Source: Moraxella catarrhalis
GTDB taxonomy: Bacteria > Pseudomonadota > Gammaproteobacteria > Pseudomonadales > Moraxellaceae
NCBI RefSeq assembly: GCF_001656295.1
Contig: NZ_LXHE01000017.1
Coordinates: 1 to 64,000, forward strand
DNA length: 64,000 nt
Direction: 5' to 3'
In this document: positions 17,239 to 26,374 of the stretch, piece after piece
Position numbering within the stretch: the first letter of the stretch is position 1
How the letters are laid out: the number at the start of each line of letters is the position of its first letter
Notes under the pieces: model-generated
What the model was told of the DNA's origin: nothing
Databases searched by the model: none
Seen by the model: the letters and a program-made list of their open reading frames with translations, nothing else
Translations under genes and position numbers: made by a program

Positions 17239-17955
17239 TTAGGTATTGGCAGGTTCATCCAATAAAGTTTCTTCGCTGGATTTCCAGTTATAAGCACCAT
17301 ACAGCACCATTTGCATTTGGCGTGTGCAGCGGTGTAGCATTTGCTGTTTTTTGGTGTCCAGCTCACAAGATGATAATCGTTCTTCTTCGTCCAAAAAAAT
17401 TGGCATATGCGTCAAATCCAGCCACTCAATAATCCATGAAAAAGACAAATTTACACCCGTTTCTGCCAATAAATAACGGTCATAGCTGTTGATATGCTCA
17501 AAAGCAGGCTGTAATGCCAAATCAGCGCTCATAATTTTGGCGAAGGTATTGATTTGTTCATTGATGGCACGGCGAACCGCTTCTGACCCACCAAACCGTT
17601 CACTGGCGATAAATTGCCAATAACGCGGCTGAGCATTAACCGCTTTAAAAAATAGCTGTACACTTTTGGCGATCTGGCGGTCAAAGCTTCGCTTGCGTCC
17701 AAGCTGCATATGCTCACGAAGTAAAGCAAGCGCGCTTCCAAGCTCATCTTCAACCAAGGCTTTACCAAGGCTCTCCATGTCATCAAAATGGCGATAAAAG
17801 GCTGTCGGTACGACACCAACCTCACGCGTCACTTGACGCAAGCTGATTGAGCTATAGCCTTGACCGCTCATACACAGATCAAGCACGGCATTAAAAAATG
17901 CTTGGCGAGTTTGACGCTTTTTTTGTTCACGGTTGGTTGTTTTTTCGATGCCCAT
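17239..17955 (-). CDS. TetR-family transcriptional regulator, FabR/DesT-like
   Basis: DNA-binding repressor. The N-terminal helix-turn-helix spans residues 15-60 with SSISLRQVTREVGVVPTAFYRHFDDMESLG, which strongly resembles FabR and DesT, regulators of unsaturated fatty acid genes. The rest is an all-helical ligand domain of about 170 residues with LASERFGGSEAVRRAINEQI near 118. The symbol is not given because the resemblance is from pattern memory only. Its immediate neighbour xth gives no clue to target genes; desaturase or fab genes elsewhere are the likely targets. Confidence 0.85.
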   Translation of the reverse strand: MGIEKTTNREQKKRQTRQAFFNAVLDLCMSGQGYSSISLRQVTREVGVVPTAFYRHFDDMESLGKALVEDELGSALALLREHMQLGRKRSFDRQIAKSVQLFFKAVNAQPRYWQFIASERFGGSEAVRRAINEQINTFAKIMSADLALQPAFEHINSYDRYLLAETGVNLSFSWIIEWLDLTHMPIFLDEEERLSSCELDTKKQQMLHRCTRQMQMVLYGAYNWKSSEETLLDEPANT

Positions 17956-18109
17956 AGTCCGTCCAGTGATAAACTTAAAGGTTGAGTGAATAACTGTATA
18001 TTATGGATAAAAACCTCGCCAGTTGCAAGTCATTCAAAAAAGCTTGCCAAAATTTTATAGCATCAGTGCTCTTATGTGCATGACAGCGATGACTTTAACA
18101 GACAAATAA

Positions 18110-18138
18110 AAATCACTCATTGCTAAAATGAGTGATTT
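18110..18138 (-). terminator. Terminator after the His-rich lipoprotein gene
   Basis: aaatcactcat (18110-18120) and atgagtgattt (18128-18138) form an 11-bp stem followed on the minus strand by tttttattt. Confidence 0.75.
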
Positions 18139-18160
18139 AAAATCAGTATTAAGATACTAA

Positions 18161-18634
18161 TCAGCTGGCTTTGACGCAGTCAAGCAGAACTTGATTGGTG
18201 TCACCAGTTACGACAGCCTTGTTGCCATCAATGGTGAGTATGGTTTTTTGGTTATCAGCAAATCCATGATTGCTGGTGTATTGATTTTTATTGCTGGGAT
18301 CTTGATTAAAATCATACTCAATGCCATCATGATTTAGGTGAGCCTCAATTTCACCTTCATGATTATGAACGACAATATGAACTGTCTGATCGCCACATTG
18401 ATACGCATCACCATCAGCGTGGACATGCATATGACCTGCATGGTCATCATGATGCTCGTGTGCGTGATCATGCTCTTCTTGCATAGTTGCATGCTCTGCT
18501 GCATCATCTGAGGTAGCAGGATTGGCAACTTGCTCGGCTGGGGGATTTGCTTGACTAGACTCATCGGCAGGTTTGCTACATGCGGTCAAAGTTAGCGCAG
18601 CCACGACAGAGGCTAAAAGTAATTTTTGGTTCAT
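18161..18634 (-). CDS. Histidine-rich lipoprotein with an MliC-like C-terminal part
   Basis: Predicted lipoprotein of 157 residues. The signal peptide ends in the lipobox LTAC with Cys at residue 19. Residues 20-50 are a low-complexity Ala/Pro/Glu spacer. A His/Asp stretch (EEHDHAHEHHDDHAGHMHVH) near residues 53-72 should bind Zn2+, Ni2+ or Cu2+. The remaining part, from YQCGDQ to LLDCVKAS, has one Cys near each end and beta-strand character like the MliC/ACP lysozyme-inhibitor fold; that is a tentative resemblance. Start 18634 is preferred over 18640 because AAGG at 18641 is spaced six bases from it. It has its own terminator and looks monocistronic. Confidence 0.75.
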   Translation of the reverse strand: MNQKLLLASVVAALTLTACSKPADESSQANPPAEQVANPATSDDAAEHATMQEEHDHAHEHHDDHAGHMHVHADGDAYQCGDQTVHIVVHNHEGEIEAHLNHDGIEYDFNQDPSNKNQYTSNHGFADNQKTILTIDGNKAVVTGDTNQVLLDCVKAS

Positions 18635-18769
18635 AATCATCCTTTGAGATAACATTAACATCATTAAAAATATTGACCGTGATAATATAACAAAACCAAC
18701 CAACAATTTCAAATCAAGCCAAAATTTTTTATGAGATAATGATGGATTTAATACCACACATCAATAAAA

Positions 18770-18792
18770 TCAGCCAAGCATAACTTGGCTGA
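18770..18792 (-). terminator. Terminator after ychF
   Basis: tcagccaag (18770-18778) and cttggctga (18784-18792) form a 9-bp stem, followed on the minus strand by ttttattga. It lies 22 bp past the ychF stop. Confidence 0.7.
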
Positions 18793-18814
18793 CAAAATTT
18801 GACATATTGATTGA

Positions 18815-19906
18815 TTATACATTAAATCTAAAATGCATCACATCGCCATCTTGAACAATATAGATTTTGCCTTCTAAGCGAGACTTACCAGCGGCAGCGG
18901 CACCTTTTTCACCACCGTATTCAATAAAATCATCATAGCCGATAACTTCAGCACGGATAAAGCCACGCTCAAAGTCGGTATGAATCACACCAGCAGCTTC
19001 TGGAGCGGTCGCTCCGACAGGCACTGTCCAAGCACGCACCTCTTTGACCCCTGCAGTAAAGTAGGTTTGTAGGTTTAACAGTTCATAGCCTGCACGAATG
19101 ACACGGTCAAGACCTGCTTCACTCATGCCCATGCCCTCCAAAAACTCTGCTTTTTCTTCTTCATCAAGCTGGGCGATTTCAGCCTCAATTTGATTACATA
19201 AGGCAACCACGATGGCGTCTTCATTGTTAGCAAATTCACGCACCGCATCTAAATGTGGATTATTGTCAAATCCATCTTCTGCCACATTGGCAATATACAT
19301 GACGGGTTTTAAGGTGATAAGACCATAGCTTTTAATCAGCTTTTTTTCATCGGCATCTAAGCCCGCCAACCGTGCAGGCTTGCCATCAGCAAGTAAAGGT
19401 TCAATTTTTTGGAAGACCGCAAGGGCGGCTTGAGCGTCTTTATCACCGCCTTTGGCTTTTTTATTTAAGTTTGTAATGGCACGAGTGACCGCCTCCAAAT
19501 CCGCCAAAGCAAGCTCTGTATTGATGGTTTCAATATCAGATAACGGATTGACCCGCCCATCAACATGGATAACATTGTCATCATCAAAACAGCGTACCAC
19601 ATGGGCGATGGCGTCAGTTTCACGGATATTGGCTAAAAATTGGTTGCCCATACCCTCGCCTTTAGAAGCACCTGCCACAAGACCTGCAATATCGACAAAC
19701 TCCATACTGGTTGGAATGGTGCGTTCAGGATTGACAATAGCCGCCAGTGCTTTTAAGCGTGGGTCTGGGACAGGGACAATGCCAGTATTTGGGTCTTTGG
19801 TACAAAACGGAAAATTCTCAGCAGCGATACCTGCTTTGGTGAGTGCATTAAATAAGGTAGATTTACCAACATTTGGTAAGCCGACAATACCACAATTAAA
19901 ACCCAT
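18815..19906 (-). CDS. ychF: Ribosome-binding ATPase YchF (Obg-like)
   Basis: P-loop NTPase of the Obg/OLA1 class that prefers ATP, associates with ribosomes and is linked to oxidative stress responses. Walker [15 protein letters not shown] is at residues 8-21, switch [16 protein letters not shown] near 71, and the NxxE-like ATP-selecting motif is in the N-x-A region (IANVAEDG near 204). A coiled-coil insertion lies in the middle, and the C-terminal TGS domain begins about 280 with [13 protein letters not shown]. It has 363 residues, exactly the family length. Monocistronic, with a terminator directly after. Confidence 0.96.
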   Translation of the reverse strand: MGFNCGIVGLPNVGKSTLFNALTKAGIAAENFPFCTKDPNTGIVPVPDPRLKALAAIVNPERTIPTSMEFVDIAGLVAGASKGEGMGNQFLANIRETDAIAHVVRCFDDDNVIHVDGRVNPLSDIETINTELALADLEAVTRAITNLNKKAKGGDKDAQAALAVFQKIEPLLADGKPARLAGLDADEKKLIKSYGLITLKPVMYIANVAEDGFDNNPHLDAVREFANNEDAIVVALCNQIEAEIAQLDEEEKAEFLEGMGMSEAGLDRVIRAGYELLNLQTYFTAGVKEVRAWTVPVGATAPEAAGVIHTDFERGFIRAEVIGYDDFIEYGGEKGAAAAGKSRLEGKIYIVQDGDVMHFRFNV

Positions 19907-20097
19907 AATAAATTCTCGTATGTTGTGTGAAATTTTGTCATTATACCAAAATTTATCAAATTAAGGTATCAAAAAAGACGAATTTGCAAGCTAAAACCGT
20001 GCAGATAACTTGTTTAGAATGATTTGATAAGTCTATAAACCAGCGGTAAAAATTTCACTAAAAACTGATTTAAAAAGATGCAAGTTGCTAGAAAAAT

Positions 20098-20106
20098 TGT
20101 TATAAT
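20098..20106 (+). promoter_or_regulatory. Extended -10 promoter for ndk
   Basis: TG-T-TATAAT at 20098-20106 is a perfect extended -10. A weak -35 (atgcaa, 20078-20083) stands 17 bp upstream. It lies 45 bp before the ndk start. Confidence 0.65.
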
Positions 20107-20150
20107 CAATCATGATTTTACTGTCACTTAACCTAGCATAAGGAAAAACT

Positions 20151-20582
20151 ATGGCTATCGAACGCACTTTATCTATCATCAAGCCAGACGCTGTTGGCAA
20201 AAACCATATCGGTGATATCATCGCTCGTTTTGAAAAAGCAGGGCTTAAGCCAGTTGCCATGAAATATAAGCATCTATCCCAAGCTGATGCGGAAGGTTTT
20301 TATGCTGAGCATAAAGAGCGTGGCTTCTTTGGTGATTTGGTGTCTTTTATGACATCAGGTCCTGTCGTTGTGTCAGTGCTTGAAGGTGAAAACGCTGTTT
20401 TAGCCCACCGTGAAATCTTGGGTGCAACCAATCCACAAGAAGCTGCACAAGGTACTATTCGTGCAGATTTTGCTGTCAGCATTGATGAAAATGCAGCTCA
20501 CGGTTCTGACTCTGTGGCATCTGCCGAACGAGAAATCGCTTACTTCTTTGGTGATGACGAAGTTTATCCACGCACTCGCTAA
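20151..20582 (+). CDS. ndk: Nucleoside diphosphate kinase
   Basis: Transfers the gamma phosphate from ATP to other nucleoside diphosphates through a phospho-histidine, balancing NTP and dNTP pools. [17 protein letters not shown] opens the protein at residue 8. The active-site His lies in [20 protein letters not shown] near residue 117, and [17 protein letters not shown] near 92 is a family signature. The 143 residues are standard. A clear terminator follows, so it is transcribed alone. Confidence 0.97.
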   Translation: MAIERTLSIIKPDAVGKNHIGDIIARFEKAGLKPVAMKYKHLSQADAEGFYAEHKERGFFGDLVSFMTSGPVVVSVLEGENAVLAHREILGATNPQEAAQGTIRADFAVSIDENAAHGSDSVASAEREIAYFFGDDEVYPRTR

Positions 20583-20607
20583 TCGCTCAGGCGTCCAAGC
20601 ACTTATG

Positions 20608-20636
20608 AAACAGCCGTCATATGATGGCTGTTTTTT
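20608..20636 (+). terminator. ndk terminator
   Basis: aaacagccgtcat and atgatggctgttt form a 13-bp stem with one G-T pair and no loop beyond the turn, followed by six T residues. Confidence 0.85.
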
Positions 20637-20770
20637 ATACAAAATTTTTGAGTATTAATATAAGTATTGATACATGCTTTAAATAACCTGCCATAGTATC
20701 TTCAATAAATTGCCATCATTTGCCCCACTAATAGAACCAAATAAGCGTTTTTATTGATTAATTATTTTAA

Positions 20771-21127
20771 TTATTGGCAGCGAAATTTTACGGTATATTC
20801 AAAATCATCATCACGGCTCAGTTTTGGTGCTGATTGACCAAAAATAGCACCTGCAACACTCACACCTTGCTCAATCATACGACCTGTATGCTCATCAAGA
20901 ATACCATTATAAGTCATCTTATCAGATACCACGATGGGCGATCGGATACCGCATTGCTTTTTGGCAGCTGCCAAGGCAGACTCTCGTGCCTTGGTTTTGG
21001 TTGCACCCAAACCTGTTGTTTCGTGAACGCCATCAGTGCGTGTGATGACAGGTGCGGTCGTAGATGTGCTGGTGCAAGCTGATAATAATCCGCCCAAGAT
21101 GGCAACTGCTAGTAATTTTTTCATCAT
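20771..21127 (-). CDS. Small predicted lipoprotein, function unknown
   Basis: 118 residues with a lipoprotein signal peptide; lipobox LLSAC puts the modified Cys at residue 18. A short Ser/Thr linker follows, then a compact alpha/beta part with Cys in KKQCGIRSP near 59 and KFRCQ at the end, which could form a disulfide. The region KTKARESALAAAKKQCG looks like a helix found in several short envelope proteins that process repeated Ala-Lys motifs, but I cannot assign a family. It is read away from the hydrolase at 21299 and stands alone. Start may be either of two adjacent ATGs. Confidence 0.72.
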   Translation of the reverse strand: MMKKLLAVAILGGLLSACTSTSTTAPVITRTDGVHETTGLGATKTKARESALAAAKKQCGIRSPIVVSDKMTYNGILDEHTGRMIEQGVSVAGAIFGQSAPKLSRDDDFEYTVKFRCQ

Positions 21128-21241
21128 AAATTCCCAATGCCCAATGATAGATCAATTTATTTAATCAGTATAACAAGAAATCACGGCATTTCAAGTCAGG
21201 TATTTTGTGCCACTGTGGGATTTTTGTATATCATACTAAGT

Positions 21242-21269
21242 TTTGCACAATCGTAAATTATGTTATAAT
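21242..21269 (+). promoter_or_regulatory. Extended -10 promoter for the hydrolase-zapE run
   Basis: TG-T-TATAAT at 21261-21269 with tttgca (21242-21247) 16 bp upstream. It lies 30 bp before the gene at 21299. Confidence 0.6.
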
Positions 21270-21298
21270 GCGATTCATTTACCAAACTGATTTTAACG

Positions 21299-21943
21299 AT
21301 GAAACAAGAGATTTTACTGATTGATGCACCTGCAGGTGTGCTAGAGGTGGATGCCATTTGGCAGTCGGGGGAGCGGCAGGCCAAAGATGGCTTGGCGATT
21401 CTTTGCCATCCCAATCCTGCCCAAGGTGGCACGATGAATAATAAAGTGGTTAGCACCATGTATCGATTTTGTCGTGATGCTAGTATGGATGTGCTACGGT
21501 TTAACTTTCGTGGTGTGGGTCAGTCAACTGGAGTCACGGGTACCGGCGATGGCGAGCTTGAAGATGCGCTGACGGTACTGCGTTATGCTTTGGATAAAAC
21601 CAAAGCCCGTAAGCTTTGGTTAGGGGGCTTTAGTTTTGGTGGATATACTGCCGCACGCTTAGCAAGTCTGATGACGGATAATGAAGAATTTGCCGATGTG
21701 AATTTGCATAATTTAGCGCTCATTGCACCTTCAGTGATGCGTGTTGGCATGGCGTCTTTACGCTGGCAAGCTGACCATACTTTTATGATTTATGGCGATC
21801 AAGATGAACTGGTCAGCCCTAAGCATTTGGCACAGTTTGCCAAACAAAGAGACATTGCCACTACCGTGCTTTCAACAGGTCATTTTTTTCATGGTAAACT
21901 GGTTGAGCTTGGGCAGATTTTACAAGAACACACCAAAATTTAA
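21299..21943 (+). CDS. Alpha/beta hydrolase (COG2945 type)
   Basis: Predicted cytoplasmic serine hydrolase of 214 residues. The N-terminal CHPNPAQGGTMNNKVV near 37 and FNFRGVGQSTG near 69 are marks of the COG2945 subgroup. The nucleophile elbow is GGFSFGGYTAARL near 109, the acid is in YGDQDELVSP near 166, and the base is the His in GHFFHGKL near 195. The substrate is unknown. It has a good promoter and leads into zapE 25 bp later. Confidence 0.88.
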   Translation: MKQEILLIDAPAGVLEVDAIWQSGERQAKDGLAILCHPNPAQGGTMNNKVVSTMYRFCRDASMDVLRFNFRGVGQSTGVTGTGDGELEDALTVLRYALDKTKARKLWLGGFSFGGYTAARLASLMTDNEEFADVNLHNLALIAPSVMRVGMASLRWQADHTFMIYGDQDELVSPKHLAQFAKQRDIATTVLSTGHFFHGKLVELGQILQEHTKI

Positions 21944-21968
21944 ATGAAAAATATAACAAGGATTTATT

Positions 21969-23069
21969 ATGTCAAATCAAACGCCACTAGAGCGTTATCA
22001 GGCTGCTTTGGCTACTGGCGATTTTAGTGAAGATGCCGTTCAACTGGCGGCAGTGACTTATATGGATAATTTGTATCACGAAATTATCAAAGCAGAAGAT
22101 AATGCAGGCGGTGGGTGGTTTTCAAGCCTATTTAAATCCAAGCCAGTCATGCCAAAAGGTCTGTATATGTGGGGCGGAGTGGGGCGTGGTAAGACTTGGA
22201 TGATGGACATGTTTTATGAAAGTCTGCCAATCAAGCGTAAGATGCGAATGCATTTTCACCACTTTATGCAGCGTGTTCAGCGCGAATTGGTGGCACTTCA
22301 AGGGCAGGCTGACCCCCTTAAAAAAGTTGCCGATATCATTCATCAAGAAGCTGTAGTTATTTGCTTTGATGAATTTTTTGTGTCAAATGTATCAGATGCA
22401 ATGATTTTGGGCGATTTATTTAGCATGTTGTTTGATCGTGGCATTACATTGGTGGCAACTTCTAACATTGAACCATCAGGGCTATACAAAAATGGGATTC
22501 ATCGTGATCGATTCCTACCTGCGATCGCTCAAGTTGAAAAACATACGACGGTCATGAATATTGATGCTGGTATTGATTATCGTCTCAGGCTTTTAAAGCA
22601 GGCCAAACTATACAGCTCACCTTTGACTGATGACACAAAAGATTGGCTGTCGGAGCGATTTGATACTTTGGCAGGGGGTCAGACCATCAGCACATCGCCC
22701 ATTGAGATTGGCGGTCGTAATATTGATATTATTAAGCGTACAGAAACCATGCTACTGGCTGATTTTCGAGCGCTGTGTATGCAGCCGCGTTCGGCAGCGG
22801 ATTTTATTGAGATTGCCAATGATTTTGATACCGTCATGGTGGATAATGTGCCTGCGCTGAACGATACTCTCATGGATCCGACGCGCCGCTTTATTTATTT
22901 GGTGGATGAATTTTATGATCGCAGGGTAAAACTCTTGATACGAGCTGAGCAGTCTATTTTGGAGCTTTATCAGGGCGAGAAATTGGCGTTCGAAATTGAG
23001 CGGACGCGTTCACGCTTATTGGAGATGCAGTCAGAAGAATACTTGGCAGAAGAGCATCGCTTGGATTAA
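21969..23069 (+). CDS. zapE: Cell division ATPase ZapE (AFG1 family)
   Basis: P-loop ATPase that interacts with FtsZ and destabilises the Z ring under stress in E. coli, and resembles mitochondrial AFG1/LACE1. The Walker A GGVGRGKTWMMDMFYES is at about residue 68, Walker B VVICFDEFFVSNVSDAM near 130, and TSNIEPSGLYKNGIHRDRFLP near 163 is the AFG1 signature. It has 366 residues, normal for the family. Co-directional with the hydrolase before it and the nitroreductase after it. Confidence 0.93.
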   Translation: MSNQTPLERYQAALATGDFSEDAVQLAAVTYMDNLYHEIIKAEDNAGGGWFSSLFKSKPVMPKGLYMWGGVGRGKTWMMDMFYESLPIKRKMRMHFHHFMQRVQRELVALQGQADPLKKVADIIHQEAVVICFDEFFVSNVSDAMILGDLFSMLFDRGITLVATSNIEPSGLYKNGIHRDRFLPAIAQVEKHTTVMNIDAGIDYRLRLLKQAKLYSSPLTDDTKDWLSERFDTLAGGQTISTSPIEIGGRNIDIIKRTETMLLADFRALCMQPRSAADFIEIANDFDTVMVDNVPALNDTLMDPTRRFIYLVDEFYDRRVKLLIRAEQSILELYQGEKLAFEIERTRSRLLEMQSEEYLAEEHRLD

Positions 23070-23110
23070 TAGGGTGATATTGATTTTTAATAAAAATTAA
23101 GGATAAAATA

Positions 23111-23686
23111 ATGACAAATGAGATTTTGACTATCATTCACCAGCGCCGTAGTATCGGTAACTTATCCTTGCCCATGCCTAATGAAGCTGAACTAAAAGCG
23201 GTATTGGAGGCTGCGATGGTCGCACCAGATCATAAGCAGCTTAAGCCATGGCGATTTTGGGTATTGACAGGTGAGGCGCTGGCCGAATTTGGTCAAGTAC
23301 TGCTATCAGCAGCGGAGCATGAAGCGGCATCACGCGGTGAGGTTTTGGATGAAGTTGCCATCAAAAAAATGCTGAATATGCCACTTAGAGCACCCATGAT
23401 TATTGTTATCGCAACGCAATATCAGTATCACGAAAAAGTGCCACCATTTGAGCAGTTGTTGAGCGCAGGGGCGGCTGCCCAAAATATGCTACTCACGCTT
23501 GAGTCTTTGGGCTATCGAAGTGTCTGGCGCACAGGTCCTTTGTGTAATACGCCTAAAGTCAAAGATTATTTTGGTATGACAAAAGAAAATACCATTTGTG
23601 GCTTGATTTATACTGGTTCAAGCAGCGTTCAGATGCCAGATCGTGAGAGTGTGGATTTGTCTGACTATGTTGAATATCGCCAATAA
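23111..23686 (+). CDS. Nitroreductase family protein (YdjA-like)
   Basis: Small FMN-dependent oxidoreductase of 191 residues, expected to be a homodimer. HQRRSIG near residue 10 contacts the FMN phosphate. APDHKQLKPWRFWVLTG near 38 and the GAAAQNMLLTLESLGYRSVWRTG block near 115 match the YdjA subgroup, which is minimal in length and has weak or unknown nitroreductase activity. The physiological substrate cannot be told. AAGGATAA precedes the start. Confidence 0.9.
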   Translation: MTNEILTIIHQRRSIGNLSLPMPNEAELKAVLEAAMVAPDHKQLKPWRFWVLTGEALAEFGQVLLSAAEHEAASRGEVLDEVAIKKMLNMPLRAPMIIVIATQYQYHEKVPPFEQLLSAGAAAQNMLLTLESLGYRSVWRTGPLCNTPKVKDYFGMTKENTICGLIYTGSSSVQMPDRESVDLSDYVEYRQ

Positions 23687-23722
23687 CTGATTATTTATGA
23701 CCATTGAAAGGATGCATGCCGT

Positions 23723-25051
23723 ATGAAGCTGCGCAAACCGAATGTCAAAAACCAAAAAGTACAAAAAATTGTCGATGCTGCCAGCACTGGTATTGATGAT
23801 GCGGTCAGCGCTATCAAAGAATCAGGCTTGCCGAACAAACCACTGATTTCAAGCATCGCTGAGCTTGCCGGTCTAAAAAAGAAAAAATCAGCTCAGCTTG
23901 CTGAATCGATGCAAGCGGCAGAGCAGGCAGCGTCGGATATTAATCAGATGAGCTTTGCCTTTTTGGGTGGTGGCAGTTTTGGGACTGCCATGGCAAATTT
24001 GGCAGCCAAAAATGGTTGTGATGCGACATTGTGGGTACGAGATAAGCGCACTGTCAAGTCTCTGCACAAAACTCGAATCAATAAAAAATACCTGCCAAAT
24101 CATAAGCTTGATGAGCGTTTGAAATTCAGCCATGATCTTCAATCAGCAGTGGCAGGCGTGGACGTGATTTTTGTTGCTGTGCCTAGTTCAGCGTTTCGCG
24201 AGATGCTGACCAATATTAAGCCATTTATAACCCACCAAGCGGTAGTTTCATTGACCAAAGGCATGGAAAAAGAGACGTTTGCGATGATGAGCGATATCAT
24301 CCAAGAGGTATTGCCTGAGGTGAATTTTGGCGTCATGAGCGGACCAAACTTAGCGGTAGAAATTATGGATAATATGCCTACTGCGACAGTCATTGCTTCA
24401 GAATCAGAACCGCTTAGAAAAGCCGTTCAAACCGCTTTACATAGTGCATTTTTTCGTGTTTTTGCCAGCAGTGATATTAAGGGAGTGGAGCTTGGCGGGG
24501 CGCTAAAAAATATCTATGCCATTGCCATGGGTATGGCGGCAGCGTATGATGTGGGTGAGAATACTAAAGCCATGCTACTCACTCGTGCATTAGCCGAAAT
24601 GAGTCGTTTTGGTGTGGCGGTGGGTGCTGATCCTTTGACTTTTTTAGGTCTGTCTGGCGTGGGGGATTTATATGCCACGTGTAGCTCGGTGCTCAGCCGA
24701 AACTATCGCATTGGTTATATGCTTGGTCAGGGTGTCAGTCTTAATCATGCCATCAAAAAACTGGGTCAGACTGCCGAAGGTGTCAATACCATTCTTCAGG
24801 TGCACTCTCGCGCCAAAGAGCTGGGTATTTATATGCCCATCACTCATGCTCTGCACGCGGTATTATATGAGGATAAATCTGCGCTTGGTGTGGCACTCAA
24901 TTTGATGGAGACAGGTTTTAGAAGTGATGTGGAATTTGTTTTGCCACATGATGAAAGCAATGTACGCTTGAGCCATGAGTTTAGTGAGGTGCTAAAGACC
25001 AGTGCTAATGCTAAGCCCAAAGATGAAATTCAATCCAGTGATATGCCTTAG
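23723..25051 (+). CDS. gpsA: NAD(P)H-dependent glycerol-3-phosphate dehydrogenase with an N-terminal extension
   Basis: Reduces dihydroxyacetone phosphate to sn-glycerol 3-phosphate for phospholipid synthesis. The Rossmann start FAFLGGGSFGTAMANLAAKNG lies near residue 77. AVPSSAF near 152, LTKGMEK near 179, MSGPNLAVEI near 204, GALKNIYAIAMGMA with the catalytic Lys near 257, and LSGVGDLYATCSS near 308 complete the domain. About 74 residues precede the usual N-terminus; they are Lys/Ala-rich with an amphipathic look. The total is 442 against about 335 in E. coli. The upstream ATG has a GAAAGGA site, the internal ATG has none, so I keep the extension. Confidence 0.92.
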   Translation: MKLRKPNVKNQKVQKIVDAASTGIDDAVSAIKESGLPNKPLISSIAELAGLKKKKSAQLAESMQAAEQAASDINQMSFAFLGGGSFGTAMANLAAKNGCDATLWVRDKRTVKSLHKTRINKKYLPNHKLDERLKFSHDLQSAVAGVDVIFVAVPSSAFREMLTNIKPFITHQAVVSLTKGMEKETFAMMSDIIQEVLPEVNFGVMSGPNLAVEIMDNMPTATVIASESEPLRKAVQTALHSAFFRVFASSDIKGVELGGALKNIYAIAMGMAAAYDVGENTKAMLLTRALAEMSRFGVAVGADPLTFLGLSGVGDLYATCSSVLSRNYRIGYMLGQGVSLNHAIKKLGQTAEGVNTILQVHSRAKELGIYMPITHALHAVLYEDKSALGVALNLMETGFRSDVEFVLPHDESNVRLSHEFSEVLKTSANAKPKDEIQSSDMP

Positions 25052-25083
25052 TGTTGGTATATCAACGGTATCAAGGATTAATT

Positions 25084-25593
25084 ATGAAAGTTATTTTTGT
25101 ACGACATGGAAAAGCGGCACCATATTGTGAAGATGATGCGGGGCGTGATCTCACCGACTTTGGGCGTCTGCAAGCACAGCAGACAGCTGATTATCTTACC
25201 GAGCATTACAAGCTTGATCTTATCATCGCCAGTCCCTACAATCGTGCCGATCAGACTGCCAAGATTTTATTATCACAGGCGCTTGCCTTAGGTCAAAATC
25301 CAAGCTTTCTTAGTTTAAGCAGCATTACGCCTGACGATGATCCTGTGATTGCCATCGATGATCTTGAGTATGCAGTGCGCACCAAGTTAGGCGAAGATTT
25401 GACGGGTAAATGTGTTGCGGTGGTCTGCCATATGCCGATTGTGGCATCTATCGTTGCTAAGCTTGAGAATTTAAATCCTGCATCTTTTGAGTTAGCAGAA
25501 GCGCGAGTTTTACAGATGTCAGTTTTGGCTCAAGGCTTGGCAACGACCCAAGATACATTTATTCCTGATCAGCCCAATAGCCGCTGCAAATGA
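25084..25593 (+). CDS. sixA: Phosphohistidine phosphatase SixA
   Basis: Removes phosphate from histidine residues, known from the ArcB HPt domain and phosphotransferase proteins in E. coli. IFVRHGKAAPYCEDDAGRDL at the N-terminus holds the catalytic RHG, LIIASPYNRADQTAKIL near 48 is a SixA mark, and the second His is in VVCHMPIVASI near 118. Length 169 residues. The start at 25084 has AAGGA six bases upstream; the frame could open as a GTG at 25051 overlapping the gpsA stop, but without a good site. It is co-transcribed with gpsA. Confidence 0.88.
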   Translation: MKVIFVRHGKAAPYCEDDAGRDLTDFGRLQAQQTADYLTEHYKLDLIIASPYNRADQTAKILLSQALALGQNPSFLSLSSITPDDDPVIAIDDLEYAVRTKLGEDLTGKCVAVVCHMPIVASIVAKLENLNPASFELAEARVLQMSVLAQGLATTQDTFIPDQPNSRCK

Positions 25594-25604
25594 TCAAATT
25601 TTAC

Positions 25605-25633
25605 TTGCAAATTAGCAAGAGATTAATTATAAT
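25605..25633 (+). promoter_or_regulatory. Strong promoter for 4.5S RNA
   Basis: TTGCAA (25605-25610), a 17-bp spacer and TATAAT (25628-25633) give a near-consensus sigma-70 promoter. Transcription should begin about 25640, exactly where the RNA stem begins. Confidence 0.85.
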
Positions 25634-25639
25634 ACTGAC

Positions 25640-25746
<107 letters not shown>

Positions 25747-25782
25747 TTTTTTTGCTTATTAATTGGTAAGACCAATAAAGAC

Positions 25783-25813
25783 AAAGCCTCGCCACATTCA
25801 GCGAGGCTTTTTT
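25783..25813. terminator. Terminator between ffs and ybeY
   Basis: aaagcctcgc (25783-25792) and gcgaggcttt (25801-25810) form a 10-bp GC-rich stem with flanking A and T runs. It can serve ybeY on the minus strand and RNA reading through ffs on the plus strand. Confidence 0.85.
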
Positions 25814-25831
25814 AGTAAAGTAAACACTCGG

Positions 25832-26374
25832 TCAGGATTCAAGATAGGGATTTTGTATCCCAAGCTTTTCTAGGATTTGGATCTCAAAGCTTTCCATCTC
25901 ATCAGCATCAGCATCATTGATCTCATGATCAAAGCCCAATAAGTGGAGTACGCCATGGATGATCAAATGGGTCAGATGCGCTTCGAACGTTTTGCCTTGT
26001 GCGCGTGCTTCATCATCAATGACTTGGTGGCACAGAACCAATTCTCCAAGCTCAATCACTTCCATCATGTTTAAAATCTCTGATGGCAGGGCGCTTGGGT
26101 ATGACAGTACATTGGTGGCATAATCCTTGCCGCGCGCTTCAAGATTTAAAGCTTGACCCTCAGCGGTATCAACGATGTACAGGCTTAATGATTTGGGCTT
26201 ATCCCAGATCGTCTGCGCATCGGGAAAGTAGGGGAATGGGGTGCCTTGATGAAGCTTTTGAGTCATGACCGATAATGCTGTGTCCAAGACCGCTGTCCAA
26301 TCTTGACTTGAATATACTGATCGAACAGCGGGCTCTAACCCATCGGAAAATCCCAAATCAATCTCATTTGGCAT
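25832..26374 (-). CDS. ybeY: rRNA maturation endonuclease YbeY
   Basis: Zinc-dependent single-strand RNase involved in 16S rRNA 3' end maturation and 70S quality control. The metal motif HGVLHLLGFDHEINDADADEM near residue 135 gives the three His ligands. The 180-residue form starts at 26374, where AGGTG stands six bases upstream, and overlaps the end of the phoH-like gene by 11 bases. The pairing with phoH/ybeZ is conserved in many bacteria and indicates translational coupling. Confidence 0.94.
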   Translation of the reverse strand: MPNEIDLGFSDGLEPAVRSVYSSQDWTAVLDTALSVMTQKLHQGTPFPYFPDAQTIWDKPKSLSLYIVDTAEGQALNLEARGKDYATNVLSYPSALPSEILNMMEVIELGELVLCHQVIDDEARAQGKTFEAHLTHLIIHGVLHLLGFDHEINDADADEMESFEIQILEKLGIQNPYLES

